From Dicyema japonicum (Eukaryota; Dicyemida; Rhombozoa; Dicyemidae): a stretch of 64,000 bases of DNA. The position numbers and the translations under genes were made by a program. Location of the stretch: assembly GCA_011109175.1 (NCBI GenBank), contig RDEW01000048.1, forward strand, positions 85,445 to 149,444, written 5' to 3'. Below the pieces are notes generated by a model. The model had not been told where the DNA came from, searched no databases, and worked only from the letters and a program-made list of their open reading frames with translations. Of this stretch, positions 54,701 to 64,000 are shown in pieces (the stretch's first letter is position 1; each line of letters begins with the position of its first letter).

Positions 54701-55039
54701 TAATGGTGCCCATACACAGAATATAGAAAGTTCTCATTAAATTATTGCAGAATGTGGTGTAGTTCTAGAAAAACTAAAGGGAATTGGGAACCGCACTACA
54801 TCATCTAAACAGCTATTTCGCCCATAACATGGAATATTTGTAGACAAAAAATTCAATAAAATTAATAAATAAAAAATTAATTAATCGTAATTTAGTATTT
54901 ATTTTTTAACTAAAAAATATCATATATTGATTTTTTTGTAGGAAGATGACAGTCACATTCTATATAAGTACCTTAATAAATTCATATTAATTGATTGATT
55001 TAACTTTAAAATCTGATTTGTTTATTTAATTACCCAGGA

Positions 55040-55410
55040 TCACTTGGATAAAGTTTCAGCTAACAAAGTGATTCCAGATTGGCAAGGAAGTCGTTGAGTG
55101 TGGCGGGGATGGTCGTCCACATCAGCTCGTTCATTGACATGATTTCTGCTCGTACTTTTGGTGCGTTGAGATGTATCTTGAATGTTTCTTGCACGGGTTG
55201 TCTTGGCTTTTGGCTGCCCTTAGGATTTTCCTCTGTTCCTGAGTGATTTGGTCCTCAGTGGAGACAGGCAATCTCCGGTCCCGTCACTCTTTCCGCGGTC
55301 GCTTGGATGGTTGAAAGTTTCAGTTTAAATGTCAGGGAGATGGACATCGTCCAGCAGGGGCAGCCATATAGTAGCGTTGGCCTGATGAACTGTAGGAAGA
55401 TAGTCTTTAA
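55040..55410 (-). mobile_element. LINE RT C-terminal fragment, second lineage
   Basis: Minus strand reads LQFIRPTLLYGCPCWTMSIS, a typical post-RT stretch, then Thr/Lys-rich remnants ending ...NDFLANLESLC. Its 3-prime end differs from the LINE at 55469-56380. Confidence 0.55.
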
Positions 55411-55429
55411 TTTTTTTTATTTTATTTAT

Positions 55430-56380
55430 TTAACTCCAAGACCACCAAGAAAAATTGGTCAAAACTAACTAATTAGGTGATCGCAGCCTCCAACAACATC
55501 CGAACTCTCTTCGTCTGGTCTTCTGATGACCCAACCCCATTTCGGAAGCGCCTTCTTGTCCTCTGCATAGGAATTCAATCGGTGTCCACTTTTTTATAAT
55601 CGACCGAAATTCCTCTGCCTGGGCCACCTTTTCCTTGAATGAGTTTCCCAGTTCCTTGCAAAAACGTAGGAAACCCTGGCCATTCTTTAACGTCGCCTCA
55701 TCAGAAACGAGGCCGCCAATGTAGATGTCAGTGTGGTGCATAATTTTCCGCCTTAAAGAGTTCAAACGATCAATTCTCGAAGAGGGAATGGCAAATCTCA
55801 AGACGGAGCAGACATATTCAAAGGTAGGAATAATGACTTGTTGGTAGACCTTGTTGACGCAAGCAGCAGGGGGGAAGGGGCTCTTCTTTATGATCTCTTT
55901 TAAAATGTTCCATTTCTGAAGACCCTTGGCAAGCACCTCCTCTACGTGACTCGAGAACGTCATCAGAGAGTCGAAAACTACCCCAAGGATCTTCTGGCTC
56001 CGCGTAGAAGAGATAGAAGTATCTCCAAAAAACAGTTCGAGTCCATCCTTAAATTCTCTATCAGTAGTGAAAATTGTGAACTGGGATTTAGATGCTGACA
56101 CAGATAATTAGCAAGTCACATACCCGGTTTAGATGTGACAGAACAATTGCTACAGCCACGGAAGGAGACATCCGAACATCAAGCTATGGTTGGAAAATTT
56201 CTTAACTGGGCGACGCGGAAGGGTCCGGATTGACAAAACCACTTCAAATCAAGACTACCCACAATGGGGTCCCGCAAGGCTCCCCTTTATCTCCTCTCCT
56301 TTTCAACCTATTTCTATTATCGCTGCAAGAGATAAATCTCCTTCTTTAATGATCCCGTTATTCTTTCTAGATATCTGAGA
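55430..56380 (-). mobile_element. APE-type LINE, 3-prime half
   Basis: Minus-strand frame 55469-56101 is open for 210 codons: SASKSQFTIFTTDREF, KILGVVFDSLMTFSSHVEEV, YVCSVLRFAIPSSRIDRLNS and RFCKELGNSFKEKVAQ. It is about 80% like 47724-48475 and ends in the same 3-prime UTR. At 56190-56330 a further piece (LENFLTGRRGRVRI) lies in opposite orientation, so the 5-prime part is inverted, as by twin priming. Confidence 0.8.
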
Positions 56381-56593
56381 TACTAATAAATATGTAAATA
56401 AATATAAATTGAGCAATAAATTAATTAAAAAATAATTTATAAAAATTGGAAATAAATTAGTTATTTCTTATGTCTGAAATTAAATTGATATTCTGATGAA
56501 TATGTAAATTACTGAAAAAATTAAATAAATAAAAAATAATTTAATAAAATTAAGTAATAAATAAATTAAATTAAATGCTTTGGTTGGAGATTA

Positions 56594-58188
56594 ATGAAAA
56601 CTGATCTGGATTATACTTCGTGGGTGAGTTTAAACATTAATTTATAGAAAAATTTTACTAATTTGCTCCTCTTTGACGATAAGGCGTGTGAGGCTTTTCA
56701 ACAGACCACCAAACTGACCAAAGAATTGTCGTCAGTCATAAAATCCTATGCGAATGCACTCAAGTATTAATTAAAGCAATAATATAGGAAAATTAAGGAA
56801 AAGTTTTCTTTAAAGAAAGAGTCATTTTCAAAGTACTATTTTTTGCTTACAAAGAATACCCGTGACTAGCGAAGCTTATCTGACACTTGTTAACCTTGTA
56901 GGGAAGCTGAGCGAAGAAAACGACAAATTATCGTCCCAATTGGGCGAGACTGAGAATCTAATGAAAGTTTCCCTAAACGGACAGAAGGAGTCCCACAAAC
57001 GAGTACTGCTTCACTTATCGTAGATTAACAAACGTTATGAATCTGCAATGAGTGACTGGAATAAGGCTGAGAATCTGGCTAAGACTGTAATTTGTTACTT
57101 ATAGCAGGGAAGCGATAAATACGCCCATGCGGTTGCTGCAGGAAGGAAAGCATACGCCGTGATGAGGGACACTGAGAGCGATAAGACGAATACAGTCATC
57201 GACATTGAACGATCGGAAGAAGCATTTGTTGAGCGTTCTGCCGCTTGTGAAAAGGCCAAGGAAGAGTGTCATTCTCTCATAGACAAATATAACGAGGTCA
57301 CCAACACAACCATAACGGACAGCTTTAACAAGATAATTAAAGTTATAAATGCTCTAAACCCAGGAATTATCTGACCAAATGAGCAATCGGATTACAACAG
57401 AGGGGGCTGTAGTCAAGAATGTCCACAACCTTATGAAGGCTCAGTTGAATCAGTGCCTTTCGCACGTGAAAGGGGGAGATAATGCTTTGGATACCGTGGA
57501 CCCGGATAATACCATTGGACTTCTGCACAAGACGTTCGCCCAGAATCCGTTTACCATGCCAGCTACAATGAAATTTGATGATTTGGGAGCACTTGATTGC
57601 GTCAAACCCAAGGCTAAGAAAAAACCCTTCTTTAAGATTAAAACACAAAGTTCTATGGATTTGGCTACCCGATTGCGAAACGACATGAAGTCCATGTGAT
57701 TTTATTTCTTACTCAAAGTGGTGGAATGCGGGAAATGCTGGAATTATTCGAAGCAAATCCAACAATGGGAGATACCAAGGCCGTGAAAACGAAGATTGAC
57801 CAGACAATGAAGAATTTCTCATTGGGATGAAGCAACTAAAGAAAGGAGACATATCAGTGAGTTAATATATAGTTCGTAGCTGTACAACGAACTGGTGGCA
57901 CAGAGTTCGACGTTTTATGTTGAAGACAATGAGTCATTATTGAGTCAGACTGAGTGGAACGAAGAATTTAGTAATATAGAAGTGAAGTACGGTGTGATAA
58001 TCGAGGATTTTTCGAGTAAGCATTGTCTCTTATGATTAGTGGACGAGGCAGGTACTCTGAGAGTGCGTAAGGATGAGAAGGTGGAAATACTTTACAATGA
58101 TCAATCTGGTTGGGTGTATGTGGCAAGATGTACTGGAGACCAAGATCAGGGACACGTGCCGCTGTCATATATTAAAATGCTGGATTGA
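56594..58188 (+). CDS. Toca/CIP4/FBP17-like F-BAR, HR1, SH3 protein
   Basis: Ten exons with nine introns of 21-24 nt: 56624-56647, 56764-56787, 56833-56854, 57003-57023, 57087-57107, 57342-57363, 57696-57718, 57857-57879 and 58016-58039. The start is ATG 56594 (MKTDLDYTSW). The F-BAR (to about 57450) has LTKELSSVIKSYANALKKI, HKRINKRYESAMSDWNKAE, EAFVERSAACEKAKEE and LSDQMSNRITTEGAVV. A basic linker (PKAKKKPFFKIK) is followed by the HR1-like segment MLELFEANPTMGDTKAVK, and a C-terminal SH3 with LRVRKDEKVEIL, SGWVYV and HVPLSYIKML. This family bends membranes and recruits N-WASP/Cdc42 for actin-driven endocytosis. One base is missing near 57814 (AAGAA for AAGGAA). Confidence 0.85.
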
Positions 58189-58575
58189 TAGTTTTATTTA
58201 GATAAGCTTCGTACTTTTATCTTATAAAATGGACGATAATTAAGGTTATTTGTTTACTTTTTTTCATGAGAATTTATTTACATTTGTTCTGTATAGTTAA
58301 GTTCGCTATCAGCAGATTTTAAGAAAGATTAACCACAGAAGAGATAATTTAGGCCAGTCAGTAGAAGACGATGGAGCTTGGATGCAGGAATCCTTTCACG
58401 TGTGAAAGGCAACTAAGGAAGCATCAAATATAAAAGAATTTTTGTGACTTGAATCTTGGCATTGGACGAGATGACGTGTTTGGAGGTTAGACTATAAGTA
58501 CATTTGTGATAAGAACAATAAACTGGGTATGTCTTTATCTTCTCAAAATTGTGACTTTAGTTCATTTCTTAGTGT

Positions 58576-58845
58576 ATGGATGGACGAAATGATGGACTCA
58601 GAAGACATCAGATATATGAAGTTTCGAAAAGAGGAAACGTTGGATACACATGCTCTGGGTTCGAATCTCATCTCCACAGAATTTTGAGGATAGGCAAGTC
58701 AACCGTCAGAAAGACGAGATACTTATTAGTAGACTCTAGCAGAGAGACTTCGACTGACACTAATGTGGAGATGGGGAATAACAGGGAGTTGGTGGCACAC
58801 TTACGTAGTTTAGAAATTAAAAGATTTAAATATAGAAAGTCATAG
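58576..58845 (+). CDS. Unidentified ORF, possibly last exon(s) of a gene
   Basis: An 89-codon frame (MDGRNDGLRRHQIYEVSK...KRFKYRKS) overlaps a second frame reading WMDEMMDSEDIRYMKFRKEE then TLDTHALGSNLISTEF, which looks at least as protein-like. TTTCTTAG at 58564-58571 would be a good acceptor. Real exon structure undetermined; no family recognised. Confidence 0.3.
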   Translation: MDGRNDGLRRHQIYEVSKRGNVGYTCSGFESHLHRILRIGKSTVRKTRYLLVDSSRETSTDTNVEMGNNRELVAHLRSLEIKRFKYRKS

Positions 58846-58859
58846 GTCATTTAAATGCG

Positions 58860-59585
58860 ATATCAGGTAATATTAGATAAATAAAATTAAATTGATAAGA
58901 TCTATGATTTTTTCTAATAATAAAAATAAGTGAGCGACAAACGAGGTGGAGGTCGGGAAAATCCAAAAGTATTGATCACTCAGCGATAACTACCATTTCA
59001 CTCCTATGGAGACTTCCGAGGACGTGAGAGAGAATACGGAGTATCGAGACGAAGGCTTGCTTCGAAAAGATGCGAGCTCAACGAAAGACTCTGGTTGTGG
59101 CAGAGGCTCGAAACGGTGGTGATCAGAGAGAACGCCATCTCAATCCTGGCCTCTTAACTAAAAGATTTGTTTTCTTAAAAATAAGTATTATTTTCAAAAG
59201 AAAAAATTATAAACTGCCGTCCTAACTGCAGACTAATCCCTTCTTTTACTGATGGAAATAAGGAAAATCGATCGTTTCCCATAAGTTAGGAAAATTTTAG
59301 ACTAAATGGTGTAAGTCAACTATCAGAAGTCAAGTAATACATTTTCCCGGAAATTTAATTCAAAATAATAAGTATAGAAAGTCATAAGGTTTTCCTCAAC
59401 CACCTAGTAAACTCATTGGTTTCCATTATTTGATAAATAAATTAAAACAAGATAACACGAGTCTGTTAGATCAAAAATTTCAAATCTTAATTTACAAGCA
59501 ATTTTACCTATTTTAGCTTTGTTCTTCTAATAGATGTCTTTTCTTAGCAATTCCTGATATACCTAAAAGAGGCTTAATCCAATTC
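58860..59585. other. Intergenic, one short unassigned frame
   Basis: 59008-59121 reads METSEDVRENTEYRDEGLLR in one frame, GC-richer than its surroundings. Otherwise AT-rich spacer. Confidence 0.3.
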
Positions 59586-59589
59586 CTAC

Positions 59590-59960
59590 GGTAGGACGTA
59601 TCTACTCCAAGCATCATGTACATTTACATTCCCCATTATTAAAACCTCTTCACTGGAGAAGGAATGAGCAAACAGTCACAACTAATTAATCCAAGGAAAG
59701 AGCCCAAAATATAACTCCTGCTTGTGCCTACTAAATCCATCATCCAATGGTCTATTACAGGCTTCAGTTTCAGAAGGTAGGTCCCCACTCTCTTCCATTC
59801 TCATCACACGCCCTACTGTAGCGGACATCACTTCATCCCTTAGGCAGAAGAGTTTTCATAATGGTAATCTTCACAGTGGATTTGGTTAGAAAGAAGGTAG
59901 GAAGATTCATTTCAACAACTGTGTCGCGTCAGAAGGAATCGTCTATCTGTTTGATGAGAC
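59590..59960 (-). repeat. Interspersed repeat family B, copy 4
   Basis: AGCAAACAGTCACAACTAAT, TCATCACACGCCCTACTGTA and GAAGAGTTTTCATAATGGTA align with 660-960 at about 75-80% by eye. Confidence 0.65.
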
Positions 59961-61080
59961 CTTCCCTGATAAAAGGCAGATAGTCCTAACGTGAAAAATT
60001 AGTGAATTTTAATTAAAAGTAGAAATTTCCTGCTAATTAAAAATAATAATTATCATAAATATAATTTGAATAAAAGATTATTTATTGATATGAGCGAACT
60101 ATCAAGTCTTCTTTGGAAGGATGATGATATCATTCTTTTAATCGATGGTAATAACTTGATCTTACCACAGACACGGGATGTCCGAATCCAACTGACTTGC
60201 TTGATAAGACCGTTCTCTATTTGATTGAAAAGTGCTCACCGAATCAACTCTCATTGTCCTGCGCCGCTCTTAACGTGGCTGATCAAAACCGTCCAATAGA
60301 AATGATATTTCCCTCTTAGTACTTATGTCACATTAATTCACAGTCTCAGGAAAGCTCATTTATCCAAAATAGACCCCACCTGCCGTCTTTCTGTTCTAAT
60401 ATCCGATTCTGCTGTATTTTGCCGATTGATTTTTAGGCTTGGAAGCTAGCCACGCATCTGATAGAGATAAGTAAAGCAGTCGTGGCTTTGGAAAGTCATC
60501 TATTAGAAGACCTCGTCCTATTCCATACCATTCACTTAATCCAAGACAGGACGGTAACTCAACCAAACTTGCATCCAATAAGCACTTTCACGTCAAAAGT
60601 GATTCTCATACTTAAATCCGATCTCCGTCGAACTATTTTCTCTAAGGATATGATTCACAGTTTTTCTTACACCACGTGCTCACTTATATTCTAATATTCA
60701 GAATTGATGAGAAAATGAACATAATAGGAGAATCCGTGGACACTATGCGTGAAATAAATCAACTTCGGACCGTATGCCGTGTAGTCTCGTGTGATTAACT
60801 TAAAGACTCTGTATGGATGTACCAATTTGAGATCTGTTCGTTGTATTACCCTAAAGACGGACAACACTTTCAATTCACGCGTAATCATCTCAGCTGACTC
60901 TCGACGAGATGTACAATACGTTAACATTTAGATTGTACACTCTCCCTTGCTGGATAACTGCAGATACAAGACCGTCGTTAGATTTCAATTTTTTGTAAAG
61001 TCTCTTTTAGACGTATTTTTACTGTATTTCTTAGTAGGAGTGGAAGAAGAGCTGTTTTTTAAATAACTTTGTTCATTTTC
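59960..61080. other. Region upstream of the kinesin FHA exons, unresolved
   Basis: A kinesin-3 motor domain would be expected here, but no P-loop, switch or LAGSE-like motif is visible on the plus strand. Frames without family match: 60062-60210 (MSELSSLLWKDDDIILLID...), 60482-60694 (+) and 60691-60927 (-; ELKVLSVFRVIQRTDLKLVH). They may belong to unrecognised mini-exons. Confidence 0.35.
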
Positions 61081-61089
61081 GAGACTACA

Positions 61090-64000
61090 GCCCAACAAAA
61101 TACAGTTTGTGTCCATTTTTGGTGTCAAAATCTCTCATTTCGCTCGATGTTTCTCTTTCTGTTATTTTAAGACTGAATTGATGTTTTACCACACTGAATG
61201 TCATCCACCAAATAACGTCACTCACAGCTGTCTCTTCCTCTCAGGCAGTGAGATTGTGTCTCCTCATTGTCGTATATTTACTACTCACTATGAAAATTAT
61301 TTGCTCATTATTGAGCCGTACGGGTTGTTTTTTGCTTAAAAGACAGTCACGTGGAAGTTAACTACAGTGTTATTGGCACTACTACAAGACTATACAAGGG
61401 GGACATTATATGTATTGGGTTCACTCACTATTTCGTCGTTTGTTACGAGGAAGAGCCGTGGATCTCTGTGGAGAATGCCAGGAGAAGTAAACTCGACTAT
61501 TTTATGAAAGGAAGTTATGGCCAAACTGTAGAAAAACTGACTGAAACATACAAAAATCTTAGTATGATAATTTGTGTCTTAAGTAGTTAATAAAGATTCC
61601 ACTGTCTCTGTCGCACAAAACATCAAATTTAATGACCGTAATAAACGTTTGTTTGAGGACAATCTGATACGAATGATGATTGCTATTAGAAGGATCAACG
61701 TGATGTTGGAGACTGATGCCTTCTCAGTAAGTCTTTTGCCTCTCCGATTCCTTTCATGGGATGGATTCCTTCAGTTTTATTTCTCTTGATTGAGTAGTCG
61801 GCATTTCCTCTTAAAATCATCGCAACCTCCCACCAGAAGACACTGGATTATTCCGAATTGCATCAACTGATATCTCTGCAACCGAATGAAGACAGTATTT
61901 GGAGACTCGCTGAGATATGTGGTCAGAAAAAGAGAATATTGGGGACGTCAGTACTTCATGTTGACGTTCTCTTGCAGAGTGGAGCATTCACTGCTGAGGT
62001 TGTTGGGGAGAATTCTGAGGTGTGACTGTGTGTTTTATTTAAGATCGTAGGGGAGTGTCAGTTAAGTATAAAATTTGTAGAAGATGAAATTGATGATTTT
62101 GATTTTTACATTGGTTCTGCTATGATTGTAATTTTTGCATTAAAATTAGATTAAATCCCTCAAATATGTATCAGCAATGAGTGACGTGTATGACTCATAT
62201 TCTGTCGATATATTTGTTCTCGACCAGTTCAAAGGCTGCTGCTTTAATAAATTCAGAAGGACTTTGGAGCAGACCGTTCAATTTGAGATTGATAAAGTTG
62301 TACTTTTTGTTTATTAGAAATACAAATTGCCTGTTAATCGAAACTCAATGGCCCTCTTCGTTCAAGTGAGTGCCGCGAGGAAGGCAATGGAGTATGAAGA
62401 AATGGAGATTGTCATGATAGATCCTGTAAGCAGGTTTGGCTGGATATGAGTTCAGTCTAACGAAATGTCTGAGTTCGTTCCAGGTCGTTGTTGAAATATT
62501 CCAGCAAGACAAAGATTCTAACTTTACGCCTGTTCCAGTTGTAAACAACGGTGAGACTGGCGGGGTTTTCCAACTAGTGCAGGTTGCATGTTATTATTGA
62601 TTGGCAGGGACCGCCAAAGAGACTTAGAGTGCGGGCCCATGAGCTTCCAATTGGAGGAGTTCCCGTTGATAGCGTTAAAGTGATAAGTGTACAAGTCGGA
62701 AGTGTTAGATTGTGTACATTAGGACACAATACATTTAATATGCAGAGAACAAACTCACACGTGGGTCACAACTGTGAGAATGATGGATATATTGATTCTT
62801 CTGAAGATCAGAATACAGACTTTTCACAGAAAATAAATGCAAAGATTGAAGAATGGAGTTCTCTGTTTGGGACTGTCAAAAAATTGACACATTTAAAGAA
62901 ATATTTGACTGAAAACGACTTTTCTGAAGCATTGAGAAAAAAGTACTCTCACATGTTCCACGTGGGCTTCGAAAGAGATCACAAAATGTTTTTCAGTTCA
63001 TCCTCTCACCCTCGTGATTCCACAATTATAGAGTCAGCAGACGATTCGGTCACTTATTTTATGGACTCCCCACTCTTGAATTTCATCACCGACAGTTCTT
63101 CATGTGTGTCCTTCCCACTATCGGTGGGATTGCAAGTCATTGTGAACCAGAATATATTCCTACTTCGCGTTAAGAAGCACGTGTCTGTTCAGATCTCATC
63201 TTCTCTTCCATTATTAAAGATAAAATTATCTGTATTGAAATTAATGACTTTTAGCATACTGGGCTGAAATCTTCACAGATTTGTCATTTGGTCAACGACG
63301 TTGTGCTTCCTTTGGATTCCATCCCCCTCAGAGATATCGATAAATATTTCCATGCTTACATCGAGTCAGTTCAGTCTCAAATGCAATTTTATCAGCGTAA
63401 CAAACAGTATCAGGTTTGTTTATGTTGACATTCTTAGGCTCTTCAATCTGTAGCTGAGAGACCGAAGGTAGTATGTTTCAATATTGTAGGCGCTTTCTGA
63501 GGCTAGGAATGCGGTTGTCGATAAAATTGAGAAGGTTTACTTTGGTGTAATACAAAGATCACGAATCCAACGAATTCTCCTGGTTTTTTCAGTGCAACCA
63601 AAAAGTTCTCTGCCAAGATCAATAATTTTTGTATTTAACATTATCGCTTATTATAAGTTGTCAATAGTCAATCAGAGTCTTTTATAAGCGAGACCTCCTT
63701 GAAGTCCTTTAAATCCAAGGTTAGCAACTGTTTCGTAATTATAGGTCGAAAGTGTGTTCAAGCTTTCTGTACCGTCTCCCATTTGTGGGGTTTCAGATGA
63801 GGCCTTAGATGTAACAGTAAATCCTTATCCCACTATGAAGACGGATAGTCCTGCATCTAAAAGCATCTCTATTGAATCTGATGAATTGACGTTGGCTGAT
63901 GAAAGTCCTGCAATATTCGAGTCGGCCCCTGTTTGGGAGAATGATTCTAACGGAGACGAGCAGGACCCTCTTGAAGATCTAGATATTCTAGGAGATGATT
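61090..64000 (+). CDS. Kinesin-3 (KIF13/KIF1-like), FHA and tail part, runs off the right edge
   Basis: Mini-exons: one ending 61148 (PFLVSKSLISLD), a 23-nt intron (61149-61171), then TELMFYHTE and the FHA core SEIVSPHCRIF. A 23-nt intron (61324-61346) leads to GTTTRLYKGDIICIGFTHYFVV. Helical and C2-like tail pieces follow. At about 62490-62583 NGETGGVFQLVQ is spliced (about 25-nt intron) to GPPKRLRVRAHELPIGGV, the kinesin-3 DUF3694 region. 62700-63267 and beyond give Ser/Asp-rich tail exons. The last visible exon, at 63800-64000, is acidic and unfinished. Kinesin-3 motors carry vesicles along microtubules, and FHA stabilises the neck. The motor domain was not found upstream. KIF13 fits better than KIF1 in the FHA flank, without certainty. 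Confidence 0.75.

Noticed and set aside
1-64000. Bacterial operons, ribosome binding sites or riboswitches
   Set aside because: The genes have spliceosomal introns and eukaryote-only families (RAN, MSH2, kinesin-3, DNAAF4); prokaryotic signals do not apply.

Overview
The window looks like nuclear DNA from a small-genomed metazoan, most likely a dicyemid mesozoan. It is AT-rich and full of retrotransposon debris. Wherever a conserved protein can be traced, the reading frame is cut by GT-AG introns of only about 21-27 nt. Examples are RAN (five introns, 21-23 nt), a Toca/CIP4-like protein (nine, 21-24 nt), glutaredoxin (two), two E2 enzymes (two each) and DNAAF4. Introns this short are a known trait of dicyemids. 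The genus assignment is inference; I could not run a search.

Cellular genes, left to right: DNAAF4 (minus, cut by the left edge); a MIP/aquaporin-family protein with both NPA motifs replaced; a candidate small secreted peptide; a dithiol glutaredoxin; two diverged E2 ubiquitin-conjugating enzyme paralogues about 9 kb apart; an unidentified intron-containing ORF cluster near 23 kb; RAN GTPase (complete, minus); a micro-exon gene at 36.0-37.3 kb; a GH18 chitinase; MSH2 (its N-terminal third not found); an unidentified two-exon gene at 51-52 kb; a short unidentified gene at 53 kb; a Toca/CIP4/FBP17-like F-BAR-HR1-SH3 protein; and the FHA-and-tail part of a kinesin-3 that runs off the right edge. 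They do not form a pathway or operon. Dynein-arm assembly, nuclear transport, mismatch repair, membrane-actin coupling and vesicle transport simply sit side by side.

The most striking locus is the micro-exon gene. What looks like a 49-bp minisatellite (14 units) is a run of 24-nt exons separated by 25-nt introns. Each exon is symmetric (phase 1-1) and adds one Ser/Thr/Pro-rich octapeptide of the type (A/D)ST(T/I)PLTT. Upstream mini-exons give an ATG and signal peptide. Downstream mini-exons give one transmembrane helix and a short basic tail. The predicted product is a small membrane mucin whose repeat number can change by exon gain, loss or skipping without breaking the frame.

The rest is mobile DNA: non-LTR elements with a PHD-like finger, RT and restriction-like endonuclease (three copies plus 3-prime fragments); apurinic-endonuclease LINEs (several remnants, one with a 2A-like NPGP motif); tRNA-derived SINEs ending in short simple repeats; a MULE with FLYWCH protein and long TIRs; a pogo/Tigger element with TA target duplications; hAT fragments; pogo-like MITEs; and a scrap of an LTR-type integrase. 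Several cellular genes show isolated one-base frame breaks, mostly beside G runs, which could be assembly collapse rather than decay.
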